A stretch of 64,000 nt of DNA from Salinivirga cyanobacteriivorans (GTDB lineage: Bacteria; Bacteroidota; Bacteroidia; Bacteroidales; Salinivirgaceae): contig NZ_CP013118.1 of NCBI RefSeq assembly GCF_001443605.1, positions 3,405,501-3,469,500 of the forward strand, read 5' to 3'. Numbering within the stretch: position 1 is the first letter of the stretch; every line of letters starts with the position of its first letter. The translations under genes were made by a program, and so were the position numbers. The notes beneath the pieces were generated by a model. The model ran no database searches and was not told the origin of the DNA. It was given only the letters and a program-made list of their open reading frames with translations. Shown here piece after piece: positions 36,283 to 44,958 of this stretch.

Positions 36283-37125
36283 TTAAATATTGATTTTTAT
36301 TTTTTTATTATTCTGTGCTTCTCTTTTCAGGTTGTTTTCCAGTTGCTTTATATAGTCAATTTTTCGTTTACTTAGTATTATTTGCCGTATATCAGAAATG
36401 ATATAGTCCATTGGAGCTATATCTCCTTTGAGCAGATACTCATTCATGCGCAGAAAATACCAATACAAGCTATCGCGCTTCTGATAAATACGGTAACGCT
36501 CTAAAAAGGCTTTCTCGTCATCAACTTTTTCTGGTAAAAAGCTATTTACTGATTCAAAATCGATCCATTGATTGTCAAAATCGTAGAATCTGGCATTTTG
36601 ATATGAGAATTCTTTTAATTCAATAAGCTTGTCTTCATCATCACTGCTTTGCATCCATTGCCTTACTTTGTATGCATTGGGAATAGATTTGGGCAACTTT
36701 ACAAAATATACCCGGGCAATGTTTTCTCTTAATCTGAATTCATCACTATGCTTATTGTAATATTCTTTTATCTGCTGAATGGTAACTGTGGTGTCTATTT
36801 TTTCAGTTAGCAGCTGCGATTTGTATTGGTGAATGATTAAGTTTTGCTTGTATTTTTCAACCTTATACTCTATTTCATTCTCGTCGTGGAGCTGGTGACC
36901 CATAGCTCTTTCATAAAGTAACTGGCGAGAGAGCCAGTTGTCTACAAATTTTTTCAGCAATTTAACACTGTCCTCTTTTTCCATATTGTCGGGAAAAGAC
37001 TGCTCAATGTCTGACAAATAGAGTGCCTCATTTTTGTAAGTAGCCAGTGCATTTTCGTCACCATTTCCATACCGGCATGATGAGAAAATAAATGTAAGTA
37101 GAAAGATTGCCCAAAAAATGCGCAT
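36283..37125 (-). CDS. SurA-related lipoprotein lacking the isomerase core
   Basis: The 280-residue lipoprotein (signal MRIFWAIFLLTFIFSSC, Cys17) begins like the SurA/PrsA N-terminal domain (ALATYKNEALYLSDIEQSFPD, then LLKKFVDNWLSRQLLYERA). It goes on with IKEYYNKHSDEFRLRENIARVYFVKLP. The GGxLG and F-x-x-A/F isomerase core of parvulins is missing, so it is probably a holdase chaperone only. It lies between two full SurA-like genes with 3- and 5-bp gaps, which supports a joint role in envelope protein folding. Confidence 0.8.
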   Translation of the reverse strand: MRIFWAIFLLTFIFSSCRYGNGDENALATYKNEALYLSDIEQSFPDNMEKEDSVKLLKKFVDNWLSRQLLYERAMGHQLHDENEIEYKVEKYKQNLIIHQYKSQLLTEKIDTTVTIQQIKEYYNKHSDEFRLRENIARVYFVKLPKSIPNAYKVRQWMQSSDDEDKLIELKEFSYQNARFYDFDNQWIDFESVNSFLPEKVDDEKAFLERYRIYQKRDSLYWYFLRMNEYLLKGDIAPMDYIISDIRQIILSKRKIDYIKQLENNLKREAQNNKKIKINI

Positions 37126-37130
37126 ATCAA

Positions 37131-39095
37131 TTAATTTAATAGTTTATCGAGTAATTCTTTATGAACCTCTACTTCATACTTTTCACGCAGCGACGCTATC
37201 CATTTTTGTTCCAGGTAATTCTGATAATCGGCAGTTACAAGACCCTTTATATCACTGAATGCTTTAGGTTGCGGCTCAAGGATTTTATCATTGTAAATGA
37301 AAATTTGTTTATTGTCAAGTTCTTCGGCTAAATGTAATCCTGTTTCCCAATTTGTGGCATCAACATATTTGTTTGTGCCTTTTTCATAAATACCGGAGTC
37401 GAAAATAACATTTATGGTAGTATCTTCATAAGTATTCTGTAAATGCGATTCTATTTGGTCCTTACTACCTTTTTTATAGTGCTTTTTAATTATCCTTTGT
37501 GTTTTTCGGAGTTTGTATGAAGGACTCACTTCAATTATTTCAGCTTGCATGCGTTTATCCCACATGTATTCATTTTTATGGTCTTCGTAATATGCTTTTA
37601 GTCCGGCTGTATCTTTAACTGCTTTTTTCCATACTACGCTGTCTGTTATATTGAACAACAGAATACCATCATGATATTCTTTCATTAACCAGGCAAAGTC
37701 CGGGTATTTTTCCTCCAGGTGTGCTTTCTCGTATTCAATGATTTTGTTGTTCACATAGTTTTCTTTTTGGCTACTGATAAACTGCTCGGCATCCTCTTTA
37801 GATTGCTTAGCGCGTTTTTTTATATATTGAGCAAGCTCCCCAACTTTTAGTTTTGCATCATCTGCAAATGTACATAGCACTTCATCCGTATTTATTTCCT
37901 GGTCTAAATGCCATTTCTTGTTTATCAGACTATCGTTATTAATTGCAGCGACTAGTTCGTTCATAACCTTTTTATTACACTGCAGGTTGTACTCCATTTT
38001 AAGCCGTTGTACTACTTTTTTACGACTCAGGTTGGCTCTGGCTGTTTTCGACAGTTTTCTTTTGATTTGCGGACGAATTTTTGCCAAAGGCTCGGTTGGT
38101 TGTTTCGAGATAAGTTTTACAATGTGCCATCCAACTTTTGTCCTGAAGGGTTCAGAATATGTTCCTTCTTGCTGGCTGAATATTTTTTCTTCGAAATTTG
38201 GCAGCATACGTCCCGGAGTGAATTTGGGTAACTGTCCGCCCTTTTTTGCTGTTTGTGGGTCTTCGCTGTGTTTACGCGCCACATCGGCAAAATTGGCACC
38301 GGCTTCGAGCTTGTTGTATAATTCTTCTATTCTTAACTTGGCTGCTTTTGCCTGTTCGGGTGTTGCACTCTGTGGTAACCTAATCATAATGTGCGCTGCC
38401 TCTACAGTTCCGGGTGCTGGTAGGCGATCGGTTACTTTAATAATATGATACCCAAAATTTGTACGCACAAGGTCACTTATTTCGCCTTCATCTAAACTGA
38501 ACGCTGCATTTTCAAAGGGGTAAACCATTTTAAATGCTGAAAAGTAGCCTAAATCACCGTTATTGTAGCGCACTGACGGATCCATGGAGTGCTTTTTGGC
38601 CATATTTTCGAAATCAGCACCGTTTTTCAGCTTTGCCAGTACCTCTTTTGCCTGGTTGTAGATTTTTAATGTGTCGGCGGGTTTGGCTTTCTGCGGTACT
38701 TTGAACAGTATATGCTTTGCACGTACAATGTATTTCATCCGCTCATATGCTTCCCTGATCAATTGTTCGTCAGTTGCGCTATCTGTCAAATAGGGTTTAA
38801 CCAGTTGCTGACGGTATGTGGCAAGTTCTTTTACGAATTTATCTTGCTTATGAAGATCAAGTGCTTTTGCTTCATACACCTTGAGTTTGAAATTGATGAA
38901 TAATTCCAGGTACTCTTCCAGCGATTCCCTCGTTAGGGCAGAGTCTTTATTGTTTTTAAAATAAATACGTTTGAATTCTTCCAGTGTAACCTGCTCATTG
39001 TCTATTTGCAAAATAACATCTTTTTGCCCTTGTGCATAAATGGATGTGATAACCAGCAGTAATGTAATAAGCACTAATCTTTTCATTGTAAACAT
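37131..39095 (-). CDS. Two-domain PPIC-type peptidyl-prolyl isomerase
   Basis: The 654-residue periplasmic protein has the signal peptide KRLVLITLLLVITSIYAQGQ, a SurA-type N-terminal domain (VTLEEFKRIYFKNNKDS) and two conserved parvulin domains. The first, near 120-225, has RAKHILFKVP, FENMAKKHSMDPSVRYNNGDLGYFSAFKMVYPFENAAF and FGYHIIKV. The second, near 230-330, has AAHIMIRLP, KHSEDPQTAKKGGQLPKFTPGRMLPNFEEKIF and VGWHIVKL. A long C-terminal helical part of about 300 residues follows. The ATG three codons in (39086) is an equally good start. It heads the operon and has its own candidate promoter. Confidence 0.92.
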   Translation of the reverse strand: MFTMKRLVLITLLLVITSIYAQGQKDVILQIDNEQVTLEEFKRIYFKNNKDSALTRESLEEYLELFINFKLKVYEAKALDLHKQDKFVKELATYRQQLVKPYLTDSATDEQLIREAYERMKYIVRAKHILFKVPQKAKPADTLKIYNQAKEVLAKLKNGADFENMAKKHSMDPSVRYNNGDLGYFSAFKMVYPFENAAFSLDEGEISDLVRTNFGYHIIKVTDRLPAPGTVEAAHIMIRLPQSATPEQAKAAKLRIEELYNKLEAGANFADVARKHSEDPQTAKKGGQLPKFTPGRMLPNFEEKIFSQQEGTYSEPFRTKVGWHIVKLISKQPTEPLAKIRPQIKRKLSKTARANLSRKKVVQRLKMEYNLQCNKKVMNELVAAINNDSLINKKWHLDQEINTDEVLCTFADDAKLKVGELAQYIKKRAKQSKEDAEQFISSQKENYVNNKIIEYEKAHLEEKYPDFAWLMKEYHDGILLFNITDSVVWKKAVKDTAGLKAYYEDHKNEYMWDKRMQAEIIEVSPSYKLRKTQRIIKKHYKKGSKDQIESHLQNTYEDTTINVIFDSGIYEKGTNKYVDATNWETGLHLAEELDNKQIFIYNDKILEPQPKAFSDIKGLVTADYQNYLEQKWIASLREKYEVEVHKELLDKLLN

Positions 39096-39118
39096 ATTTA
39101 TTATTTTAATTCGGATGT

Positions 39119-39152
39119 CAAACCTACATATTTTTTAACAAAAAAATCTCAA
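39119..39152 (-). promoter_or_regulatory. Candidate promoter of the PPIase-MoxR-OstA operon
   Basis: On the minus strand TTG (plus 39150-39152), a 23-bp spacer, then TAGGTTTG (plus 39119-39126), an exact TAnnTTTG match. Transcription would start near 39112, about 17-26 nt before the start. Confidence 0.45.
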
Positions 39153-39361
39153 AACAGGTTGAATATTGTCGTTTTTAATGCCATTGCTTTTTCATTGTAT
39201 CAAAAACACGAAAGTGAAACACAACCATTGATTTCAGCTAATTTGCTGATATTCTTCAGATGGTGAGCTTCACTTTGGCATGGTATGATACAAATTAGCA
39301 AAGTCTTTATCAGCAATATAACTCTAAAGTGACGTTTTTATTATCTTATCTCATTAATTTA

Positions 39362-40831
39362 TTACCGACTGTAGTTTGGTGCTTCGCGAGTTATGCTGAC
39401 ATCGTGTGGATGACTTTCAATTACACCTGCTGAGGTAATGCGGACAAATGATGCGTTTTTGAGTTCTTCAATATTTTTAGCGCCACAATAACCCATACCG
39501 GCTTTTAGCCCGCCAAACATTTGATACATTACTTCTCCCACAGTTCCTTTATAAGGCACGCGGCCCGAAATTCCTTCGGGTACCAATTTTTTAATATCGT
39601 CCTCCTCTGCCTGGAAATAGCGGTCCTTAGAACCTTCATTCATTGCTTCTACTGAGCCCATACCGCGGTAGGCTTTAAATTTCCGGCCATTGTAAATGAT
39701 GGTTTCTCCGGGAGCTTCTTCTGTTCCGGCGAAGAGTGAGCCTGCCATTACGCTGTCTGCTCCACCCGCAAGGGCTTTTACTATATCTCCCGAATAACGC
39801 AGACCACCATCTGCAATTACCGGTACGCCGCTTCCTTTTAATGCTTCAGCTGCTTCATAAACGGCGGAGAGTTGCGGTACACCAACACCGGCTACAACCC
39901 GCGTGGTACAAATTGAACCTGGGCCAATACCTACTTTTACTGCATCAGCCCCAGCTTTCATAAGATCGACTGCTGCCTCCGGCGTGCCAATGTTGCCTAC
40001 AACCCAGTCAATGTCTGTAAATTTAGCTTTGGCCTTTTTAAGCAGGTCAATAACACTCTTTGTATGGCCGTGGGCCGTATCAATTATGATGGCATCAACA
40101 CCGGCGGTTACAAGTGCTTCGGCACGATCCATGCTGTCATCGGTTACACCAATGGCCGCTGCCACACGCAGGCTGCCAAATTCGTCTTTGCATGCATTTG
40201 GGCGATCTTTGGCCTTGAAAATATCTTTGTATGTAATCAGGCCTACCAGTTTGTTGGATTCATCCACAACCGGTAGTTTTTCTATTTTGTGCTTTTTAAG
40301 TATGTCAGCCGCTTTTTCCAGGTCGATATTTTGCCTGGTTGTAATAAGATTTTCTGAAGTCATAACCTTATCAATTTTGCGACCCAACTTAGCTTCAAAT
40401 CTTAAATCACGGTTAGTAACAATTCCTATAAAAGTTTTATTTTCATCAACCACAGGAATCCCACCAATTTTGTACTCTTTCATCAGGTTCAGTGCATCGC
40501 CGACTGTACCATCTTTTTTTATGGTTACCGGGTCGATGATCATTCCGTTTTCTGCTCTTTTAACCATTTTAACCTGCTTGGCTTGTTGGGCAATGGTCAT
40601 ATTTTTATGAATTACTCCAATGCCACCTTCTCGCGCAATTGCAATTGCCATAGGTGCTTCTGTAACAGTATCCATTGCCGCCGAAACAATTGGGCTTTTC
40701 AGCATAATGTTTCTGGAAAAGCGGGTCGTGAGGTCTACTTCTCTGGGGTTTATCTCAGAGTAAGCCGGAGCTAAAGTTACATCATCATATGTAAGCCCTT
40801 CGAAACGGATTTTATTTTCAATAAATGACAT
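39362..40831 (-). CDS. guaB: IMP dehydrogenase
   Basis: Converts IMP to XMP with NAD, the first committed step of guanine nucleotide synthesis. The 489-residue protein starts in the TIM barrel ([16 protein letters not shown]) and has two CBS domains at about 95-205. The catalytic loop is [15 protein letters not shown], followed by [33 protein letters not shown] split by conserved positions and the flap [10 protein letters not shown]. The C-terminus [17 protein letters not shown] is typical. It is monocistronic with a well-placed promoter. Confidence 0.98.
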   Translation of the reverse strand: MSFIENKIRFEGLTYDDVTLAPAYSEINPREVDLTTRFSRNIMLKSPIVSAAMDTVTEAPMAIAIAREGGIGVIHKNMTIAQQAKQVKMVKRAENGMIIDPVTIKKDGTVGDALNLMKEYKIGGIPVVDENKTFIGIVTNRDLRFEAKLGRKIDKVMTSENLITTRQNIDLEKAADILKKHKIEKLPVVDESNKLVGLITYKDIFKAKDRPNACKDEFGSLRVAAAIGVTDDSMDRAEALVTAGVDAIIIDTAHGHTKSVIDLLKKAKAKFTDIDWVVGNIGTPEAAVDLMKAGADAVKVGIGPGSICTTRVVAGVGVPQLSAVYEAAEALKGSGVPVIADGGLRYSGDIVKALAGGADSVMAGSLFAGTEEAPGETIIYNGRKFKAYRGMGSVEAMNEGSKDRYFQAEEDDIKKLVPEGISGRVPYKGTVGEVMYQMFGGLKAGMGYCGAKNIEELKNASFVRITSAGVIESHPHDVSITREAPNYSR

Positions 40832-40859
40832 GCGTGCCTGATTTAAGTTAAAAATTGTG

Positions 40860-40889
40860 CAAAAATAAGATTTTTCAACCTATATTCAA
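40860..40889 (-). promoter_or_regulatory. Candidate guaB promoter
   Basis: On the minus strand TTG (plus 40887-40889), a 19-bp spacer, then TATTTTTG (plus 40860-40867), matching TTG-N17..23-TAnnTTTG. It predicts a leader of about 22 nt. Confidence 0.55.
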
Positions 40890-41054
40890 TGGGTTGAACC
40901 TTATTCTTTTTTACTTAGAAATTCTGACTTTTAGTCGGTTGAAAGTAGTACGCCTTCTTTTAGCCTGCAAGAAAGGATTATAGAAATTGATGTGGCATGT
41001 GCGCTATAATTAGGTTTATCACATGCTACAACAAATCAGTAATGTGCCAGTGTT

Positions 41055-42479
41055 TTATTTTAATCTTTTTTCTACCTCAACCACTATAAAATAAACGAGG
41101 AATGCTGCACTAATACCAAAAATATTAGGATCGAGCCCCAACGGTAAATCAAACTTTCCAATTATAAGGCTCAGGGTTGTACCACCACCAGCCACCATTG
41201 AGCTGATTGCTGCATGTGGCGATTTTGTTTTCCAGAAAAATATGGCCAGTACCGGAACTATGAGCCCGCTTACCATAAAAGCATAAGAATAGAGCATCAG
41301 TTCAAGCACGTTTTGCATTTGCAGTGCAATGAGCAAAGCTAAAGCGCCTATGGTTAAGGTAATGGCCTGTCCAATTCGCATGTATCTTTTGGAATTTTGG
41401 GCTGGTAGTTTCAGTATGTCTGTAATAATGTTACCTGAAGACGCCATGAGGCAGCTGTCTGCTGTTGACATAATAGCTGAAAAGTATGCTGCCATCATTA
41501 ATCCCATTAAGCCCGGAGGTAGAATTGTGCGAAGGAAGAGCGGTAAGCCCATTTCTTCGTCAATGGCACCTGTGGCAGGAAAACCCAGGGCTTCGAAATC
41601 ATTATTCATAAAGGCAATACGGGCAAATAACCCTATAATTACACCCATGAAAGCCATAAGCGGGTATTCGAAAACCCCGGCAATGTACCAGGCGCGTTTG
41701 GCCTCTTTGGCCGATTTTGAAGCATAAATACGCTGATAAAGCGTCATTCCTACAAACCAGATGGGAATTATGGTGACCAGCCATTTCACTATTTGTTGCC
41801 ATGTAACATTGTCAAAAGCAAAAAATTCATTTGGCAGGGCATCTTTAATTGCTTCCCATCCGCCCAGATAAAAGTATCCGAGCGGAATGCCAATACCAAT
41901 GAGGCCGGCAAGTAAAATAATCCATTGCACAGTATCGGTATAGATAACGGCTTTCAGTCCTCCCATAAAAGTGTAAACAACCGCAATAACACCCATTATT
42001 ATCAGTGCTTCGTTAATGCCCAGATCAACAAATGATGCCGATGCAAGTTTAGCTCCCGCCAGTATTTGTGAGCTTGTAAAACCTAAATAACCAATAGCTG
42101 AGATTAGCCCGGCAATAAATGCAGCCGGAGCTCCAAAACTATGTTTTAACAGTTGCGGAAATGTTAGAAAATTTTCCGTTTTGGCCAGTGGGTAAACTTT
42201 TGGAATTAAAAAGGTACCTGCGAGCCAGGCACCCAGGAGACCAGTAAATAACATCCAGCTGCCGGAGAGCCCTAAAACAAAACCCAGTCCACCCAGTCCG
42301 ATACTAAAGCCACCACCCACATCGGTGGCTACAACTGAAAGACCAATATGCCATTTGCTCATGGTGCGACCACCTACGTAATAGTCATCGGCCGATTTAT
42401 TCCTCCTTAAAAAATAAAGACCAACGCCAAGCATCAGGATCATGTAAACAATAAAAATGGTAAGGTCAATCCAGTTCAT
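41055..42479 (-). CDS. Sodium:solute symporter (SSS family)
   Basis: The 474-residue inner membrane protein has about 13 hydrophobic helices, starting with IDLTIFIVYMILMLGVGLYFLRR. The SSS core motifs DDYYVGGRTMSKWHIGLSVVATDVGGG, VYTFMGGLKAVIYTDTVQWIILL and FSAIMSTADSCLMASSGNIITDI (the Ser/Thr-rich Na2 site) can be seen. It couples Na+ entry to uptake of a sugar, amino acid or carboxylate; the substrate is not predictable. A single gene. Confidence 0.93.
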   Translation of the reverse strand: MNWIDLTIFIVYMILMLGVGLYFLRRNKSADDYYVGGRTMSKWHIGLSVVATDVGGGFSIGLGGLGFVLGLSGSWMLFTGLLGAWLAGTFLIPKVYPLAKTENFLTFPQLLKHSFGAPAAFIAGLISAIGYLGFTSSQILAGAKLASASFVDLGINEALIIMGVIAVVYTFMGGLKAVIYTDTVQWIILLAGLIGIGIPLGYFYLGGWEAIKDALPNEFFAFDNVTWQQIVKWLVTIIPIWFVGMTLYQRIYASKSAKEAKRAWYIAGVFEYPLMAFMGVIIGLFARIAFMNNDFEALGFPATGAIDEEMGLPLFLRTILPPGLMGLMMAAYFSAIMSTADSCLMASSGNIITDILKLPAQNSKRYMRIGQAITLTIGALALLIALQMQNVLELMLYSYAFMVSGLIVPVLAIFFWKTKSPHAAISSMVAGGGTTLSLIIGKFDLPLGLDPNIFGISAAFLVYFIVVEVEKRLK

Positions 42480-42622
42480 TTTAATATGTTTTTAGTTCGA
42501 AATGATTTAAAGCAACTGTAAATATTTGCATAATTGAATACATAAAAAAATTATTGTTAGACAAAAACTACTTTTATGACCTTTTTCAATATAATAAAAA
42601 GTTAAAAAACGTTAAATTTTTA

Positions 42623-42650
42623 TTGTTTATCGATAATAAATGTATATTTG
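42623..42650 (+). promoter_or_regulatory. Candidate promoter of the DUF2975/YozG pair
   Basis: TTG (42623-42625), a 17-bp spacer, then TATATTTG (42643-42650), the same spacer and -7 sequence as the promoter at 32131. Confidence 0.5.
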
Positions 42651-42719
42651 TCGTTAAAATTTTTTAATTGAGAAATATCAGGGTTAGTTTTGGTGAATGA
42701 AAACAATCACCTAATCCAA

Positions 42720-43355
42720 ATGAAAAGCAACAAAAATTACAAACGTTTAGTTGGCAGTATATACTTCCTGCTATCTGCCTTTTTGGTTATTTCTTTACTG
42801 GGAATATTGTTCTATACAGTTCTCATGGTAATAAGCACAACCAAAGATGTAACTGCAGTACCTATTGATTTGCCCTTAGCTGCCGAGCATAGCATAAAGT
42901 TGTTGACTAACGCAGGCGAACAAATTATTGGAAAAACATCTGACCTCAGTGTTTCATTAATCATAACAGAAGCTCCGAACTGGTTTTTAATATATGCACA
43001 GGTTCATTTTTTGGGCTTGTTTTTTATTGGGCTCTACGGTATAAGCCAGTTGTGGTTTATTTTTAGGTCGATGCACCGTCACCTGAAAAGCGATTATCCG
43101 TTTAAATTGCGTTATGTAATGCGGATACGGCAAATAGCCCTGGCGTTTTTTATTTGGTCTTTTTGGCAACTAATATTCTTTTTTGTCACAAAGTATGGGG
43201 TTATTTCACAAATTGCTTTTGAGGGCCGTGAAGTAGAAATAATGTTTGATATGGAAATCATTATTTCACTATTGTGGGGGCTCATTATTTTAGTTTTGGC
43301 TGAGATATTCCGTTTTGGAGTAGAATTGAAAAAAGATAACGAATTAACTGTGTAA
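42720..43355 (+). CDS. DUF2975 membrane protein
   Basis: About 211 residues with four hydrophobic segments (LVGSIYFLLSAFLVISLLGILFYTVL, FLGLFFIGLYGISQLWFIF, IALAFFIWSFWQLIFFFV, IIISLLWGLIILVLAEIF). The spacing and the RFGVELKKDNELTV-like end (EIFRFGVELKKDNELTV) are typical of DUF2975. The ATG at 42720 is preferred to upstream TTG/GTG codons. It is followed after 7 bp by a small XRE-type regulator, the usual DUF2975-YozG pairing, in which the membrane protein may modulate the regulator. Confidence 0.85.
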   Translation: MKSNKNYKRLVGSIYFLLSAFLVISLLGILFYTVLMVISTTKDVTAVPIDLPLAAEHSIKLLTNAGEQIIGKTSDLSVSLIITEAPNWFLIYAQVHFLGLFFIGLYGISQLWFIFRSMHRHLKSDYPFKLRYVMRIRQIALAFFIWSFWQLIFFFVTKYGVISQIAFEGREVEIMFDMEIIISLLWGLIILVLAEIFRFGVELKKDNELTV

Positions 43356-43362
43356 ATTGAGC

Positions 43363-43578
43363 ATGATGGCTATAGTTACGAATTTGGATGTAATGTTGGC
43401 AAAGCGAAAAATGAAGCTCTCCGAGTTGTCGGAAAGAGTCAATATAAGTATGGCCAATTTAAGCATTCTTAAAAGCGGTAAAGCCCGGGCTATTAGGTTT
43501 TCTACACTGGAAGCTATATGCCGGGAGCTTGAATGCAAGCCAGGCGATATTCTCGATTACGAAGCAGATAACAACTAA
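43363..43578 (+). CDS. YozG-like XRE/Cro helix-turn-helix regulator
   Basis: A small DNA-binding protein of about 71 residues. The helix-turn-helix is KMKLSELSERVNISMANLSILKSGKARAIRF split by conserved turns, followed by LEAICRELECKPGDILDYE, the classic end of YozG/Cro-type regulators. It starts at ATG 43363 (a second ATG follows at once). It is coupled to the DUF2975 gene, whose transcription it probably regulates. Confidence 0.9.
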   Translation: MMAIVTNLDVMLAKRKMKLSELSERVNISMANLSILKSGKARAIRFSTLEAICRELECKPGDILDYEADNN

Positions 43579-43617
43579 CTATAAATACATTAATTTGAAG
43601 AATCAAAAATTAGAATT

Positions 43618-44955
43618 ATGCGACAAAAACTGTTTGGATTATTAACCTTATTGTTTGTACCCGGCCTAATTGCCCTTGCCGGATCAGACGAAATCGAGTT
43701 CGAAGAGTATGACCTCGATAATGGGCTGCATGTGATACTTCATCAGGATCACACTGCTCCAATTGTATCCATTAGCGTGATGTATCACGTAGGATCAAAA
43801 AACGAAAAACCTTCTCGCACCGGATTTGCCCACTTCTTTGAACACCTCATGTTTGAAGGTACCAAAAACATTGATCGTGGTGAGTACTCAGAAATTGTTG
43901 AAAAAGCAGGAGGTACACTGAATGCTAATACCAGCAATGATCGTACTTATTATTATGAAATCATGCCTTCAAACCAGCTTGAGCTGGGTCTATGGCTCGA
44001 AGCAGAACGTATGTTTCACGCTAAAGTAGACTCTGTTGGTATTGCCACACAAAAGAAAGTTGTGATTGAAGAAAAAAAGCAACGTTATGATAACCGCCCA
44101 TATGGCGATATCATGATTCAAACCATGAAACGGGCATTTAAAAAACACCCTTATCGCTGGACTACCATTGGCGATGCTGAGCATATCAGAGCTGCCGAAA
44201 ATCACGAATTTCAGGAGTTTTATGATATGTTTTATGTGCCAAATAATGCCGTACTTGTTGTAGCCGGAGATTTTGAGAAGGATGAAGCCAAGAAATACAT
44301 TGAAAAATATTATGGTACGATTCCAGCAGGCACACAGGAAATACGCCGTCCGGAAGCTAATGAGCCTCCACTTGGCGGGGAAGTACGTGACACTGTTTAC
44401 GACCAAATTCAGTTACCAGCCATCATTCAGGCTTACCGCACACCAGCAATGGGTAGTGAAGACTATTATGCCGTAGATTTATTAGCCAAAATGCTTTCTG
44501 GCGGACAAAGTTCACGCTTACACAAAAAGCTGGTGGATGAGAAAGAACTGGCTATGGCAGTAAACCTCTTCCCAATGCCATTTGAACACCCTTCGGTTGC
44601 TTTGACATTTGCGCTACCCAATATGGGTGTCGATCCGCAAAAGCTTGAAGATGCAATGAATGCTGAAATAGAAGCTGTGAAGAATGGTACAATTGATGAC
44701 CGCGAGTTTCAAAAGTTGAAAAACCAGGTTGAAAGCGAATTTGTAAATGGCTCTGCCCGTTTATACTCTCGTGCCAATGCGCTTGCAAGAAACTATACTT
44801 ACTTTAAGAATACAGATTTGGTTAATACTGAAATTGAAAAATACAGAGCTGTAACTAAAGACGATATCAAAGAAGCTGCAAAGAAGTATCTGACCAAAGA
44901 TAATCGTGTTGTGCTTTATTATTTACCAGAATCACAAAAACAAAAAAATCAATAA
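43618..44955 (+). CDS. M16-family zinc metallopeptidase, catalytic subunit
   Basis: The 445-residue exported protein (signal peptide to about 22) has the inverted zinc motif HFFEH at 72-76 and the distal Glu in VVIEEKKQRYDN. The C-terminal M16 domain, with GGQSSRLHKKLVDEKELA, is present too. Processing-peptidase-like enzymes of this type degrade or trim peptides in the periplasm. The next gene, 3 bp downstream, encodes a second M16 protein without the zinc motif, so the two likely form a heterodimer like PqqF-type or mitochondrial alpha/beta pairs. Confidence 0.93.
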   Translation: MRQKLFGLLTLLFVPGLIALAGSDEIEFEEYDLDNGLHVILHQDHTAPIVSISVMYHVGSKNEKPSRTGFAHFFEHLMFEGTKNIDRGEYSEIVEKAGGTLNANTSNDRTYYYEIMPSNQLELGLWLEAERMFHAKVDSVGIATQKKVVIEEKKQRYDNRPYGDIMIQTMKRAFKKHPYRWTTIGDAEHIRAAENHEFQEFYDMFYVPNNAVLVVAGDFEKDEAKKYIEKYYGTIPAGTQEIRRPEANEPPLGGEVRDTVYDQIQLPAIIQAYRTPAMGSEDYYAVDLLAKMLSGGQSSRLHKKLVDEKELAMAVNLFPMPFEHPSVALTFALPNMGVDPQKLEDAMNAEIEAVKNGTIDDREFQKLKNQVESEFVNGSARLYSRANALARNYTYFKNTDLVNTEIEKYRAVTKDDIKEAAKKYLTKDNRVVLYYLPESQKQKNQ

Positions 44956-44958
44956 GAC

